From assembly GCF_008365385.1 (NCBI RefSeq), contig NZ_QOVF01000003.1, positions 519,807-583,806 on the forward strand: DNA of 64,000 nt, in the 5' to 3' direction. Shown here in pieces: positions 1-8,971 of this stretch (position 1 is the stretch's first letter; every line of letters starts with the position of its first letter). A model generated the notes under the pieces. It was not told where the DNA came from. It saw only the letters and a list, made by a program, of their open reading frames with translations, and did no database searches. Origin of the DNA: Halopseudomonas laoshanensis. GTDB taxonomy: Bacteria > Pseudomonadota > Gammaproteobacteria > Pseudomonadales > Pseudomonadaceae. Made by a program: the position numbers and the translations under genes.

Positions 1-183
1 GGGGAAATCCAGATTGGCATTCTGCAAGGCGCTGCGCACGCGGTCCTTGCTTTCCTTGACCGCGGTCTCCGGTAAGCCGACCAGCGTCAGGCTGGGCATG
101 CCGTTGGCCAGGTGTACTTCAACGGTAACGGCGGGCGCTTGAATACCCAATTTGGCGCGGCTGTGAACAATAGCCAGGGACAT
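1..183 (-). CDS. YifB/ComM family Mg-chelatase-like AAA ATPase, N-terminal fragment
   Basis: The gene runs off the left edge; only the first 61 codons are present, beginning MSLAIVHSRAKLGIQAP and continuing through a VGLPETAVKESKDRVRSA segment. That N-terminus is characteristic of the YifB/ComM family, which carries a Lon-type S5-like fold followed by an AAA+ magnesium-chelatase domain that lies outside the window. Family members such as ComM act as hexameric helicases that promote branch migration during natural transformation. The gene is on the same strand as ubiK, 31 bp downstream of it, so the two are probably cotranscribed. Identity of the family is clear; activity of the truncated part cannot be judged here. 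Confidence 0.88.
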   Translation of the reverse strand, partial: MSLAIVHSRAKLGIQAPAVTVEVHLANGMPSLTLVGLPETAVKESKDRVRSALQNANLDFP

Positions 184-214
184 GATCGCTCCTTGATCAG
201 TCCGTCCTGCTTTC

Positions 215-472
215 TCAGGCGGACGGGGGTTGAGCGCGTTGCTCCATTTCGGTGACGCGCTTTTCCAGTGCCTCGAGCCGTTCGCGGGTGCGTTGCAGTA
301 CCACTTGCTGGGTCTCGAACTCGTCGCGGCTGACCACGTCGAGTTTTGCCAACGCGCTTTGCAGCAGGCTCTTGAGGTGTTTTTCCACGTCCGGCGCGGG
401 CAAGCCTTTTTCGCTCATCAGCAGGCGCGTGGCCTGGCTGCTTACCGCATCAATCAAGACTTTATGCAACAT
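215..472 (-). CDS. ubiK: UbiK/YqiC-type accessory factor for ubiquinone biosynthesis
   Basis: This 85-residue protein has the BMFP-family layout: an N-terminal amphipathic region (MLHKVLIDAVSSQATRLL), then a C-terminal coiled coil rich in Q, E and R with the phrase VVSRDEFETQQVVLQRTRERLE. UbiK binds UbiJ and helps the aerobic coenzyme Q assembly complex at the membrane-lipid interface. The length is normal for the family. It precedes yifB on the minus strand and is divergent from glnK, as in Pseudomonas aeruginosa. Family assignment is from recognised sequence; the role is from work on enterobacterial homologues. Confidence 0.9.
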   Translation of the reverse strand: MLHKVLIDAVSSQATRLLMSEKGLPAPDVEKHLKSLLQSALAKLDVVSRDEFETQQVVLQRTRERLEALEKRVTEMEQRAQPPSA

Positions 473-617
473 GACTGTACAACCTGTTCGCTGGCGATGA
501 GGCCGCTCAAGGAGCGGTCCGGTATGTGATCTCCGAGTCTAACATCCTGGGTAGTTTTCGTGCCATTTCAGCGCACTGCGGATTTGTGCCCGATATCAGC
601 ACGTCGTAAAAGCACGA

Positions 618-634
618 CGCACCAGGTTGGTGCG
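618..634 (+). promoter_or_regulatory. NtrC enhancer-type dyad upstream of glnK
   Basis: The site reads CGCACC-AGGTT-GGTGCG, a perfect inverted repeat matching the NtrC pattern GCACC-N5-GGTGC. Its centre lies about 110 bp upstream of the transcription start implied by the sigma-54 element at 710-725, the usual distance for an NtrC upstream activating site. Confidence 0.82.
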
Positions 635-709
635 CCGATAAAAGCGAATGGCCAGAGTCCTGACTGTGCTGGAGGGTTAACTGATTGAAATATAGCGATA
701 AATTAAAAG

Positions 710-725
710 TGGCAGGCTTTCTGCA
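710..725 (+). promoter_or_regulatory. Sigma-54 (-24/-12) promoter for glnK-amtB
   Basis: The sequence TGGCAGGCTTTCTGCA contains the invariant GG and GC dinucleotides spaced by exactly ten bases, with TGGCA at -24 and TGCA at -12. With the NtrC dyad upstream and nitrogen genes downstream, an RpoN-dependent promoter is the natural reading. The start point would be near position 735. Confidence 0.85.
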
Positions 726-822
726 ATGCACATCCCAGCTGAATTGGGCGGAGTAACCTTTTCGCGCATTCCGCCTCTGAGCAGCATGACTTTGCAAAAA
801 GCCATCCAAGGAGCATAAGAAG

Positions 823-930
823 ATGAAGCAGTTGATAAAGGCTATGACAGCCGTTGCCCTGCCGGAGTGTGCTGCCGGCGCGGACGACTGCAACAACATC
901 TGTGCATTGTCCGTTTCTAAAAGCCTCTAA
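823..930 (+). CDS. Small ORF (35 aa) in the sigma-54 leader of glnK
   Basis: An ATG preceded by AAGGAG with about nine bases of spacing opens a 35-codon frame, MKQLIKAMTAVALPECAAGA then DDCNNICALSVSKSL. It lies wholly inside the predicted glnK leader, ending 55 bp before the glnK start. The first 20 residues resemble the start of a Sec signal peptide (basic n-region, short hydrophobic stretch, alanines) but no exported domain follows. It may be a small peptide, a translated leader, or what remains of a larger exported-protein gene that once stood here. I recognise no family, and the case rests on the ribosome binding site and location. Confidence 0.4.
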   Translation: MKQLIKAMTAVALPECAAGADDCNNICALSVSKSL

Positions 931-940
931 CTCGGCATAG

Positions 941-1324
<384 letters not shown>

Positions 1325-1376
1325 GCAGTCACCTCATCACTGAATGCAGTAACTAAGCCTACATGGGGGGCTTATT

Positions 1377-2624
1377 ATGGAAGATATCGTCCAAATCAAG
1401 TACGCGCTTGATACGTTCTACTTTCTGATCTGTGGCGCACTGGTCATGTGGATGGCAGCGGGTTTTGCCATGCTCGAGGCTGGTCTGGTCCGTGCCAAGA
1501 ACACTACCGAAATTCTCACCAAGAACATCACGCTGTATGCAATTGCCAGCGTGATGTACCTGCTGGTCGGTTACTACATCATGTACTCCGGCGACGAAGG
1601 CGGCATTATGCCCAACCTGGGTCTGCTGATCGGTAGCGAAAACGCAGTTGAAGATGTGCTGGCAGGTGGCGATGACGCTCCCTACTACTCAGCTCGTGCT
1701 GACTTCTTCTTCCAGGTGGTGTTTGTTGCTACTGCCATGTCGATCGTTTCCGGCGCGGTAGCCGAGCGCATGAAGCTGTTCGCCTTCCTGACCTTCGCGG
1801 TCATCATGACTGGCTTCATCTACCCGATCCAGGGCTACTGGAGCTGGGGCGGTGGGTTCCTGTCCGAAGCTGGTTTCAGCGACTTCGCCGGTTCCGGTAT
1901 CGTTCACTTGGCGGGCGCCTCTGCGGCTCTGGCTGGCGTGATCATCCTCGGGCCACGTAAAGGCAAGTACGGCTCCAACGGTCAGATCAATGCGATCCCC
2001 GGTGCCAACCTGCCACTGGCTACACTGGGTACCTTCATCCTGTGGTTGGGCTGGTTCGGCTTCAACGGTGGTTCGCAGCTGATCGTGTCCAACATTGAAG
2101 ATGCCAACGCTGTTGCCCAGGTGTTTGTTAATACCAACGCCTCCGCGGCGGGTGGTCTGATCGCTGCTCTGGTTGTTGCACGCATCCTGTTCGGCAAGGC
2201 CGATCTGACCATGGCACTGAACGGTGCGCTGGCTGGTCTGGTTGCCATCACTGCTGATCCGCTGTCCCCCGGTGGCTTCCAGGCTACCCTGATCGGTGCG
2301 GTTGGTGGTGTGCTGGTGGTGTTTTCCATCCTTGGCTTCGACAAGATCAAGATCGACGATCCGGTCGGTGCCATCTCCGTCCACGGTGTGGTTGGTATCT
2401 GGGGTGTGCTGGCGGTTCTGCTGACCAACAGCGATGCCACCATCGGTGGCCAGCTGCTGGGTATCGTCTCCATCTTCCTTTGGGTGTTCATCACCAGCCT
2501 GATTCTCTGGACCATCCTCAAGGCGGTCATGGGTATCCGGGTTACGGAAGAAGAAGAGTACGGCGGTGTGGATCTGTCCGAGTGCGGTATGGAAGCCTAC
2601 CCCGAGTTCACCAGCAGCAAGTAA
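1377..2624 (+). CDS. amtB: Ammonium transporter AmtB
   Basis: The 415-residue protein has about eleven membrane segments. Landmarks of the Amt/Rh family are present: GYWSWGGGFLSEAGFSDFAG, the first pore histidine in SGIVHLAGASAALAG, GWFGFNGGSQL, and the second pore histidine in AISVHGVVGIWGVLA. It carries NH4+/NH3 across the inner membrane and is gated by GlnK. Many AmtB proteins have a cleaved signal peptide; this one starts at MEDIVQIKYALDTFYF and seems to lack it, unless the true start is different. A GGGGGC stretch upstream could act as ribosome binding site. A hairpin at 2661-2684 follows. Confidence 0.96.
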   Translation: MEDIVQIKYALDTFYFLICGALVMWMAAGFAMLEAGLVRAKNTTEILTKNITLYAIASVMYLLVGYYIMYSGDEGGIMPNLGLLIGSENAVEDVLAGGDDAPYYSARADFFFQVVFVATAMSIVSGAVAERMKLFAFLTFAVIMTGFIYPIQGYWSWGGGFLSEAGFSDFAGSGIVHLAGASAALAGVIILGPRKGKYGSNGQINAIPGANLPLATLGTFILWLGWFGFNGGSQLIVSNIEDANAVAQVFVNTNASAAGGLIAALVVARILFGKADLTMALNGALAGLVAITADPLSPGGFQATLIGAVGGVLVVFSILGFDKIKIDDPVGAISVHGVVGIWGVLAVLLTNSDATIGGQLLGIVSIFLWVFITSLILWTILKAVMGIRVTEEEEYGGVDLSECGMEAYPEFTSSK

Positions 2625-2660
2625 TCACGCTGACTGAGTCAACTTATGCAGTACCCAACA

Positions 2661-2684
2661 CGGCGCCTTCGGGCGCCCTGTTTC
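2661..2684 (+). terminator. Probable terminator after amtB
   Basis: GGCGCC-TTCG-GGCGCC forms a tight six-pair stem with a stable TTCG tetraloop, followed by CTGTTTCGTTT. It lies about 40 bp beyond the amtB stop. Confidence 0.75.
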
Positions 2685-2799
2685 GTTTCTGAGAGGCGAT
2701 TGTGTCATCGCCCTTCAGGGAGCTGGCAACACAGGCTAAACTTACCGAACTACATGGGGTCCTAGCGGTAACGCAATCTCATGTTGAATGGAGCCTAAT

Positions 2800-3270
2800 A
2801 TGGTGGATAAAGAAATGCAGTCAGAAACTTACGAAGAGCTGATCGAGTGGACCGGTGCCTTGCACCGCAAGCTGGCAGAGCGACTGGAGCAAGGCATGGA
2901 TGGTGAGCCCGGCGAAAAGGCCAAATGGCTGCTGGAATACCTGGCCGACCATGAGCGCAAACTCAACGACGTGGTGAGCAAGATCAGCAAGCACGGTAAT
3001 GCCGGTGCTTTGCATACCTGGCTGTACGAGCACCTCAGCGAAAAGCTGCCCGCGGACCAACGCCAGACGCTGTCCTTCGTCGGCATGAGTTTCGAGGAAA
3101 TCAGCGAAGCGATAATGGACATCCACAACCAGTTGATAGAGCTGTATCGGTCCGCTGCCGGACGCGCGCCGACGCCTGAAGTGCGCGAGCTGATGGAGGA
3201 AATGCTGGAGCTGGAAGAGCATGAAACGCTGCGTCTGGCGAGCCAGGTTGATAGCGTCAGAGCCATGTGA
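2800..3270 (+). CDS. Unrecognised all-helical protein (156 aa)
   Basis: I chose the ATG at 2800 because GGAG sits six bases upstream; an in-frame ATG at 2788 would add four residues but overlaps that site. The product is charged, has no signal peptide or membrane segment, and reads as a helical bundle: EELIEWTGALHRKLAERL, then WLLEYLADHERKLNDVV, a central GMSFEEISEAIMDIHNQLIEL, and a very acidic end, ELMEEMLELEEHETLRL. The repeated glutamate/histidine spacing recalls ferritin-like or hemerythrin-like bundles, but I see no canonical paired ExxH metal motif. It lies between amtB and sutA. Function unknown. Confidence 0.8.
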   Translation: MVDKEMQSETYEELIEWTGALHRKLAERLEQGMDGEPGEKAKWLLEYLADHERKLNDVVSKISKHGNAGALHTWLYEHLSEKLPADQRQTLSFVGMSFEEISEAIMDIHNQLIELYRSAAGRAPTPEVRELMEEMLELEEHETLRLASQVDSVRAM

Positions 3271-3360
3271 TGTGTGTTTGACACAAAAAAAGTCTGCCGG
3301 GTACTAGCCAAATCCCACCGTTGAGCTATATATAGCGTGTTTTCCTTGGGAGGGGTTTGA

Positions 3361-3684
3361 ATGAGCGACGACGATATTGACGATGATGACCTGAACGCCG
3401 CAGATGATGACGGTGAATCGGATGATCTGCCAGTAGTAGATAGTGACGACAGCGGCGATGACGACGGTGATGAGCCGGCGGTCAAAACGCGTAAAAAGGC
3501 GGCCGCAGCAGAAGATCTGCTTGAGGGTTTGTCCATCGAAGCCAAGGCCCGCGAGCGGGAAATGCTTGCGCGGCAGATGGAAGAGTTTATGGCCAGAGGC
3601 GGCAAGATCCAGGAAGTGGATCCCAACGTAGTCGGCGACCCGCCGAGAAAGCCTGACAGCAAATACGGTAGCCGGCCGATCTGA
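3361..3684 (+). CDS. sutA: SutA, RNA-polymerase-binding survival regulator
   Basis: This 107-residue protein begins with about 45 residues dominated by Asp and Glu, passes through a short basic linker (VKTRKKAAAAED), a helix (SIEAKAREREMLARQMEEF) and ends in a conserved tail, GGKIQEVDPNVVGDPPRKPD followed by SKYGSRPI. That tail and layout match SutA of Pseudomonas aeruginosa, which binds RNA polymerase and raises transcription of housekeeping genes during slow growth. A strong GGAGGGG precedes the ATG. It is convergent with the HAD phosphatase gene, with a hairpin between them. Confidence 0.88.
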   Translation: MSDDDIDDDDLNAADDDGESDDLPVVDSDDSGDDDGDEPAVKTRKKAAAAEDLLEGLSIEAKAREREMLARQMEEFMARGGKIQEVDPNVVGDPPRKPDSKYGSRPI

Positions 3685-3693
3685 GCAGATCGG

Positions 3694-3724
3694 CAAGGCA
3701 GATGATCGGCGGTTATCTGCCTTG
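3694..3724. terminator. Bidirectional hairpin between sutA and the HAD gene
   Basis: CAAGGCAGAT and ATCTGCCTTG form a perfect ten-pair stem around an 11-base loop, between two convergent genes. A second palindrome (GCCGATCTG / CAGATCGGC, 3675-3694) overlaps the sutA stop and could form an alternative stem. Confidence 0.65.
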
Positions 3725-3751
3725 GGCTGAACGGTTGAACGTGACTGCGGG

Positions 3752-4471
3752 CTATTTCGGCAATCGGGTTAGCTGCGCGGTATAGCCTTCCAGCCAGGTG
3801 GGTATCTGGCTGAGGCAATTCACCTCTCCATCAGGGCGTACCGGATCCGTCCAGGGTTTGCCTGTGCGGTTGAACCAGAGCGTATGCAAGCCTGATTCAC
3901 GGGCACCCTGGATATCGTCTACCGGATGGTCGCCTATGTGCAATGCATGCGCAGGCTCGACGCCAGCGCGTTCCAGGGCCGCCAGAAAGGGGGCTGGGTC
4001 GGGCTTGCTGATGCCGACCTCGTCCGCTGAGACAATCACACTGAAGTACTTCGCCAAACCCAGACGCCGGACATCGGCATTGCCATTGGAGATAGTGGCC
4101 AAAGTGTATCGGCGCGAGAGCTGCTCCAGCAGGCTTTCGGCATGCGGGAATAGGGTGAGGGCATGGCGCGCTTCGAGAAAGACTTCAAAGCCCTTCTGCG
4201 TCAGCTCTTGGACCTGCTCCTCGGCGTAACCGGCACGCGTTAGCCCCAGGGACATGACCGCAATGCGAAAGTCGGTCACCCGATGTCTGAGCAGCGGATC
4301 GCTGGCCAATACTTCATGGCGTAACGCCTTGCGCGCCTCGCTGTCCAGACGCTCGGCGAACTGTGGGGCATGCTCGGCATACCAGGCCATCAGGGTCTGC
4401 TCGGCAGCCGCGACCACCGATTCGGTTTCCCACAGCGTGTTGTCCAGATCAAAGGTCAGCAGGCGGATCAT
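3752..4471 (-). CDS. HAD-superfamily phosphatase, YigB type
   Basis: The 239-residue sequence has the four HAD motifs: LLTFDLDNTLWET at the start (nucleophile and acid/base aspartates), TISNGN in the middle, a lysine in SVIVSADEVGISKPDPAPF, and HIGDHPVDDIQGARESGL near the end. A helical cap lies between motifs one and two, as in subclass I enzymes. Homologues include YigB, which dephosphorylates FMN and 5-amino-6-ribitylamino-uracil phosphate in riboflavin synthesis. The start codon abuts the xerC stop directly, so it is the last gene of the xerC operon, the same order as in Pseudomonas aeruginosa. Substrate is inferred. Confidence 0.88.
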   Translation of the reverse strand: MIRLLTFDLDNTLWETESVVAAAEQTLMAWYAEHAPQFAERLDSEARKALRHEVLASDPLLRHRVTDFRIAVMSLGLTRAGYAEEQVQELTQKGFEVFLEARHALTLFPHAESLLEQLSRRYTLATISNGNADVRRLGLAKYFSVIVSADEVGISKPDPAPFLAALERAGVEPAHALHIGDHPVDDIQGARESGLHTLWFNRTGKPWTDPVRPDGEVNCLSQIPTWLEGYTAQLTRLPK

Positions 4472-5380
4472 TCAGGTCTCGTTCTTGCGTTTGGCTCGGG
4501 GATGGGCTTGATCATACACCTGAGCCAGATGCTGGAAATCTAGGTGTGTATAGATTTGTGTCGTGCTGATATCGGCGTGCCCGAGCAGTTCCTGCACCGC
4601 TCTTAGGTCGCCGGAGGACTCGAGCATATGGCTGGCAAAGGAATGCCGCAGCATGTGCGGATGCAGGTTCTGGCCGATGTGCTGCACGCCCCAGGCGCGC
4701 ACGCGCAGTTGAATCGCGCGGGCGCTCAGGCGCCGGCCTTGCTTGCCGACGAACAGTGCCGGGTTGTCGCCGGCCACCAGCATGCGTACCGGCAGCCAGC
4801 GTTCCAGTGCCTCCAGCGCCAGGCGCCCTACTGGCACCAGACGGGTTTTGTTGCCCTTGCCCAGCACCCGGACTTCGCCTTGGGCACTGTCCAGTGCCAA
4901 CACGTCCAGGCTCGCCAGCTCGGACAGGCGTAACCCCGAGGAATAGAACAACTCCAGCATGGCGTGATCGCGTACGGCGAGCCAGTCGTCATCGCTGTTG
5001 TCGTTGAGCAGTTGGGAAGTCAGGTCAGCGTCCAATGCCTTCGGCAGCTTGCGTGGTGATTTGGGTGCGCGCAGATCAACCGCGGGGTTGTGCTTGCACA
5101 GCCGTTCGCGGATCAGATAGCTGTACAGGCTGCGAACGGCGCTGAGCAAGCGCTGCAAGCTGCGCCCGGAAAGGCCGGCCTGGTGCCGCTGGGCGACGAA
5201 CAAGCGCAGCTGCGGGGAGTCCAGCGCCTGCCAGCGGGTGATCTTGCGCTCAACCAGAAAGTCGCGCAAACCTTCCAGATCATGCCGGTAGGCTTCAAGC
5301 GTACGCGGGGAGAGTTGCCGTTCGTTACGCAGGTACCGGTAAAACGCATCCAGATCGTCCTGCAACGCCGCGGCGGGCAT
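4472..5380 (-). CDS. xerC: Tyrosine recombinase XerC
   Basis: The 302-residue protein has the N-terminal SAM-like core-binding domain ([20 protein letters not shown]) and the C-terminal catalytic domain. Catalytic residues are visible: Arg in [15 protein letters not shown], Lys in [12 protein letters not shown], the [10 protein letters not shown] block, His in [13 protein letters not shown] and the nucleophile Tyr in that same string. XerC with XerD resolves chromosome dimers at dif. It follows the DUF484 gene by 2 bp and precedes the HAD gene without a gap. The chromosomal setting (dapF-DUF484-xerC) separates it from XerD and phage integrases. Confidence 0.96.
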   Translation of the reverse strand: MPAAALQDDLDAFYRYLRNERQLSPRTLEAYRHDLEGLRDFLVERKITRWQALDSPQLRLFVAQRHQAGLSGRSLQRLLSAVRSLYSYLIRERLCKHNPAVDLRAPKSPRKLPKALDADLTSQLLNDNSDDDWLAVRDHAMLELFYSSGLRLSELASLDVLALDSAQGEVRVLGKGNKTRLVPVGRLALEALERWLPVRMLVAGDNPALFVGKQGRRLSARAIQLRVRAWGVQHIGQNLHPHMLRHSFASHMLESSGDLRAVQELLGHADISTTQIYTHLDFQHLAQVYDQAHPRAKRKNET

Positions 5381-5382
5381 GC

Positions 5383-6087
5383 TCAGCCTTGCCCCTCATC
5401 GGCCAGCGGCCGCTGGCGTAGCAGCACCCGCGCAAGGGCGTCGGCGATATAGCCGAGGAACAGGGTGCCGGTAGCATTGCGATAATGATTGGCATCACGG
5501 CTGCCCAGTGCAATTACCCCATGGGTTCCCTGATGCTGGATTGGCGATAACGCGGTGGAGGCAACCTGGCTACCGGCTTCGCCAAACAGGAAGGTCAGTT
5601 CGTGCGGGCGTAGCACGCCGCTGAGCGTCTTGCCGCTGTCGAGCAGATGGCCGATGGCTTCGCGGGCTTCGCTGTGGGTAACGCAGCGGGCATTGCTGAA
5701 GCGCGGCGTTTCACTGAACAGAATCAGGCTGACATAGGGCACCTGAAAATCATCGCGCAGACTGTCTTCGATGCTGGCAATCACTTGCTCCAGGCTCTGC
5801 GCCTCCAGCAAGTTGAGGATCAGCCGGCGGCTTTTCTCGAACAGTCGATCATTCTCGCGGGCCACGTCCATCAGTTGCCCGAGACGATGGCGTACATCGA
5901 TATTGCGTTCGCGCAGCAGTTTGACCTGGCGCTCGACCAGCGAGACGGCCTGGCCGGACTGATGGGGGATAATCAGCTCCGGCAACAGGTCGTCGTACTC
6001 GGCAAAGAACGCCGGGTGCTGGCGCAGGTATTCGGCGACCTGGGCGGCGTCCAGTGCTGCCGCAGGTTGAGTTGGCTTGTCGCTCAT
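5383..6087 (-). CDS. DUF484 family GAF-like protein
   Basis: The 234-residue protein starts with a helical segment ([41 protein letters not shown]), then a coiled coil, then a GAF-like domain ending in [20 protein letters not shown] with [14 protein letters not shown]. This is the DUF484 pattern of proteins encoded between dapF and xerC in gamma-proteobacteria. No enzymatic motif is visible. Its start overlaps the dapF stop by four bases (ATGA), so translation is probably coupled. The molecular function is not known to me. Confidence 0.9.
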   Translation of the reverse strand: MSDKPTQPAAALDAAQVAEYLRQHPAFFAEYDDLLPELIIPHQSGQAVSLVERQVKLLRERNIDVRHRLGQLMDVARENDRLFEKSRRLILNLLEAQSLEQVIASIEDSLRDDFQVPYVSLILFSETPRFSNARCVTHSEAREAIGHLLDSGKTLSGVLRPHELTFLFGEAGSQVASTALSPIQHQGTHGVIALGSRDANHYRNATGTLFLGYIADALARVLLRQRPLADEGQG

Positions 6088-6914
6088 ACGCGTATCTGTC
6101 CTTCATAAACCCGAGTGGCGGGGCCGGTCATCATCACCGGCTGGCCGGGGCCGGCCCATTCTATGTGCAGTGAACCGCCGGGCAATTGAATACTGACGGG
6201 TGATACCAGGTGGCCCAGGCGGATGCCGGCCACGGCTGCGGCGCAGGCGCCAGTGCCGCAGGCCAGCGTTTCACCGGCGCCGCGCTCATACACGCGCAGG
6301 CGCGCATGGTGGCGGTCGATCAATTGCATAAAGCCGGCGTTGACGCCCTGGTCGAAGCGCGGGTGCTTTTCGATCAGCGGGCCCAGGCTTGCCACCGGGA
6401 AGCTGTCGAGGTCATCCACCAGCGTCACGCTGTGCGGGTTGCCCATGGACACCGTGGAGATCTGCAGTTGCTGCTCGCCTACTTCCAGCGTATAGGTCAG
6501 CGCCTCGGTATCGGCCTGGAACGGGATCTGCGCGGGAGAGAAGCGCGGCGCGCCCATGTCCACGGTGATCTGCCCGTCGGCGTTGACATTAAGAATGATT
6601 GGGCCACCCGCGGTTTCCACATGAATCTCGGATTTGGCGGTGAGGCGCTTGTCCTGCACGAAGCGCGCAAAGCAGCGTGCGCCATTGCCGCACTGCTCTA
6701 CCTCGCCGCCATCGGCATTGAAAATGCGGTACCGGAAGTCCATGTCCGGATTGCCTGGTGGCTCGACCACCAGCAACTGGTCAAAGCCAATGCCGGTGTG
6801 CCGGTCGCTCCACTGGCGGATCAGCTTAGCTGACAGCTGCGCATGCTGGGTCACCAGGTCGATGACCATAAAGTCATTGCCCAGCCCATGCATTTTGGTA
6901 AATCGCAGCAACAT
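6084..6914 (-). CDS. dapF: Diaminopimelate epimerase
   Basis: The product of 276 residues starts [20 protein letters not shown], the standard DapF N-terminus; a longer upstream reading would run into lysA and is rejected. Both catalytic cysteines are in place: [15 protein letters not shown] (about residue 73) and [16 protein letters not shown] (about residue 220). The enzyme converts LL- to meso-diaminopimelate for lysine and peptidoglycan. It starts one base past the lysA stop and overlaps the DUF484 gene by four bases, so lptM-lysA-dapF-DUF484-xerC-HAD forms one tight operon. Confidence 0.97.
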   Translation of the reverse strand: MLLRFTKMHGLGNDFMVIDLVTQHAQLSAKLIRQWSDRHTGIGFDQLLVVEPPGNPDMDFRYRIFNADGGEVEQCGNGARCFARFVQDKRLTAKSEIHVETAGGPIILNVNADGQITVDMGAPRFSPAQIPFQADTEALTYTLEVGEQQLQISTVSMGNPHSVTLVDDLDSFPVASLGPLIEKHPRFDQGVNAGFMQLIDRHHARLRVYERGAGETLACGTGACAAAVAGIRLGHLVSPVSIQLPGGSLHIEWAGPGQPVMMTGPATRVYEGQIRV

Positions 6915-6915
6915 T

Positions 6916-8169
6916 TCAGACCTCGGGTAACAGGGATTCGCCAGCAAAAAGTTCGCTGATGGTTTCGCGGCGGCGGACCAGGTGACTGTGTTGGCCGTCG
7001 ACCATGATCTCAGCCGCGCGCGCACGGGTGTTGTAATTCGAGCTCATGACAAAACCGTAGGCCCCGGCGGAACGTACGGCCAGCAGATCACCTTCGGCCA
7101 GCGCCAGTTCGCGGTCCTTGCCGAGGAAGTCGCCGGTTTCACACACCGGGCCGACGATATCCCACTGCAACGGCGCAAAATCAGTGCGCGGTGTCACGGC
7201 ATCAATTCCCATCCAGGCACTGTAGAGCGCCGGACGGATCAGATCGTTCATTGCCGCATCAATAATCGCGAAGTTCTTGTGCTCGGTGGGCTTGAGCAGA
7301 TTGACCCGCGTCAGCAATACACCGGCATTGGCGACAATTGACCGGCCGGGCTCGACCAGCACGGTCAGATCGCGGCCAGCCAGGTGATTCTGGACCTTGC
7401 CCAGATACTCTGCAGGCGTCGGCGGCACCTCATCGCGGTAGGTCACGCCCAGCCCGCCACCCAGGTCCAGGTGGCCGATGTGGATATCTTCTGCGGCCAT
7501 CTGGTCGATCAATGCCAGCAGCCGATCCAGTGCATCGATCAGCGGCGTATCGTCGGTCAGTTGCGAGCCGATATGGCAATCCACTCCGCAGATGCGGATA
7601 TTCGGCATTTGCGCGGCGCGGCGGTACACTTCGGGCGCCTTGGCGATATCGATACCGAACTTGTTCTCTTTCAGCCCGGTGGAAATATACGGATGCGTCA
7701 TGGCGTCGACGTCAGGATTGACCCGCAGCGATATCGGCGCCTTGACGTTCAACTCGGCGGCGACCGTTTGCAGGCGCTCCAGCTCGGCGGTGGATTCGAC
7801 ATTGAAGCAATGGATGCCCACTTCCAACGCACGGCGCATCTCATCGGCGGTTTTACCCAGGCCGGAGAAGACGATCCGCGATGGCTGGCCGCCAGCGGCC
7901 AGTACGCGCTCCAACTCGCCAACAGAGACAATATCGAAACCCGCGCCCAATCGTGCCAGCAGATTCAGCACTGCCAGGTTGGAGTTGGCCTTGACCGCGT
8001 AGCAGACCAGATGCGGCGTGCCAGCCAAGGCTTGATCCCAGGCCAGCCAGGCTTGCTCGATGGCGTTGCGCGAGTAAACGAAACAGGGCGTGCCATACTG
8101 GTCGGCAATTGCGGACAATGGCAGGGCTTCGGCGTGCAGTTCGCCGTTTTGATAATCAAAGGCTGTCAT
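6916..8169 (-). CDS. lysA: Diaminopimelate decarboxylase
   Basis: This 417-residue fold-type III PLP enzyme carries the Schiff-base lysine in [16 protein letters not shown] (about residue 60), the glycine-rich [12 protein letters not shown] phosphate-binding strand, [10 protein letters not shown], and the C-terminal [16 protein letters not shown] with the active-site cysteine donated across the dimer. It removes CO2 from meso-diaminopimelate to give lysine. It begins 8 bp after lptM and ends one base before dapF. Length and order are normal for Pseudomonas. Confidence 0.97.
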   Translation of the reverse strand: MTAFDYQNGELHAEALPLSAIADQYGTPCFVYSRNAIEQAWLAWDQALAGTPHLVCYAVKANSNLAVLNLLARLGAGFDIVSVGELERVLAAGGQPSRIVFSGLGKTADEMRRALEVGIHCFNVESTAELERLQTVAAELNVKAPISLRVNPDVDAMTHPYISTGLKENKFGIDIAKAPEVYRRAAQMPNIRICGVDCHIGSQLTDDTPLIDALDRLLALIDQMAAEDIHIGHLDLGGGLGVTYRDEVPPTPAEYLGKVQNHLAGRDLTVLVEPGRSIVANAGVLLTRVNLLKPTEHKNFAIIDAAMNDLIRPALYSAWMGIDAVTPRTDFAPLQWDIVGPVCETGDFLGKDRELALAEGDLLAVRSAGAYGFVMSSNYNTRARAAEIMVDGQHSHLVRRRETISELFAGESLLPEV

Positions 8170-8177
8170 TGGTGCTA

Positions 8178-8324
8178 TCAGTCTTCCGTCGGTTGCTGAA
8201 TCAATGCCTCTTGTGCCGGATCTTCCGGCTGACCAGCGGGCTCTTCGGGCATGTACAGCGGGCCTTTCTGACCACAGCCAGCCAGCACCAGCAAAGCAAA
8301 GATCAACGCAGCGGAAAGCTTCAT
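8178..8324 (-). CDS. lptM: LptM (YifL-like) small lipoprotein
   Basis: This 48-codon gene reads MKLSAALIFALLVLAGCGQK and then GPLYMPEEPAGQPEDPAQ with a short polar tail. The lipobox LAGC places the lipidated cysteine at residue 17, and the CGQKGPLY motif directly after it is the signature of LptM/YifL. In Escherichia coli LptM assists oxidative maturation of the LptDE lipopolysaccharide translocon at the outer membrane. Position immediately upstream of lysA matches lppL of Pseudomonas aeruginosa. It is the first gene of the operon, divergent from cyaY. Confidence 0.9.
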   Translation of the reverse strand: MKLSAALIFALLVLAGCGQKGPLYMPEEPAGQPEDPAQEALIQQPTED

Positions 8325-8426
8325 AATAAAATCCTTATTGAATTACAGGCAATATACGGCAGTATACCCAGCCGCCCGGCTTGGCGCACCCGACCGGCGC
8401 CAGTATCAGACAGAAGAGAAGCATGT

Positions 8427-8765
8427 ATGCATGAACTGAGCGAAGACGAATTCAACAAGCAGGCCGACCAGCTGCAGGATCAGATCGAACACGCGATGGA
8501 CGCCAGCGGCCTGGATCTGGACATGGAGCAAAGGGAAGGCTCGCTGGTATTGATGCTCGCGGAAGGCCCGCGGCTGGTTATCGGGCGTCAGCCGGCGTCG
8601 CGTGAAATCTGGCTGGCGGCGCCGGACAGCACCCGGCATTTCGGTTATCGGCTTGGCGAAGGTTGGCTGCACGACTGCGATGATGAGCCGTTAGCCTCGG
8701 TACTCAGCGACATACTCGAAGACCTGACCGGGGAAGAAGTCGAGCTCGAGCTGGATACCGAATAG
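8427..8765 (+). CDS. cyaY: Frataxin-like iron-sulfur assembly protein CyaY
   Basis: The 112-residue protein begins MHELSEDEFNKQADQLQDQI, the acidic first helix of bacterial frataxins, followed by the beta-sheet region with LVIGRQPASREIWLAAPDS and HFGYRLGEGWLHD. Frataxin binds iron and modulates cysteine desulfurase IscS. The open frame extends upstream of the ATG at 8427, but the family start and length argue for this codon. It is divergent from lptM and shares one base with the following DUF1289 gene (TAGTG). Confidence 0.93.
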   Translation: MHELSEDEFNKQADQLQDQIEHAMDASGLDLDMEQREGSLVLMLAEGPRLVIGRQPASREIWLAAPDSTRHFGYRLGEGWLHDCDDEPLASVLSDILEDLTGEEVELELDTE

Positions 8766-8971
8766 TGGCCAGCAGCGCTTCTGCACCAGGCCGCCAGCCA
8801 TCACCCTGCGTGCGCCAGTGCTGCCTGGACGGCGACGAGTGCCTGGGCTGCGGGCGACTGATGAAAGAGATACTGGAGTGGGCAGCCGCGTCAGACGCGC
8901 GTCAGCAACAGATTATCCTTGCCGCGCGGCAACGCCACGGCAGCCGTCAGGCAGCGCGGATCAAGCCCTGA
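8765..8971 (+). CDS. DUF1289 family small cysteine-rich protein
   Basis: A GTG at 8765 overlaps the last base of the cyaY stop and opens a 68-residue protein. The diagnostic PSPCVRQCCLDGDECLGCGR has the clustered cysteines of DUF1289, which probably bind a metal or Fe-S centre, followed by a helix (MKEILEWAAASDARQQQIIL) and an arginine-rich end. Coupling to cyaY is suggestive of an iron-related role, but that is inference. Its 3' end overlaps the convergent cyaA by 11 bp. Confidence 0.82.
   Translation: MASSASAPGRQPSPCVRQCCLDGDECLGCGRLMKEILEWAAASDARQQQIILAARQRHGSRQAARIKP

Noticed and set aside
507..899. 130-codon minus-strand frame upstream of glnK
   Set aside because: Overlaps the NtrC dyad and sigma-54 promoter, has no ribosome binding site or recognisable domain, and its composition looks random.
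4472..5380. Phage or integron integrase
   Set aside because: Context in the lysA-dapF-DUF484 operon and the sequence itself mark it as chromosomal XerC; no att site or cargo is present.
6915..7025. Extended N-terminus of dapF
   Set aside because: The added 37 codons lie inside lysA in another frame; DapF proteins begin at the [15 protein letters not shown] sequence.
8109..8426. N-terminal extension of cyaY
   Set aside because: These codons are antisense to lysA and lptM; frataxins start at the MHELSEDEF sequence.
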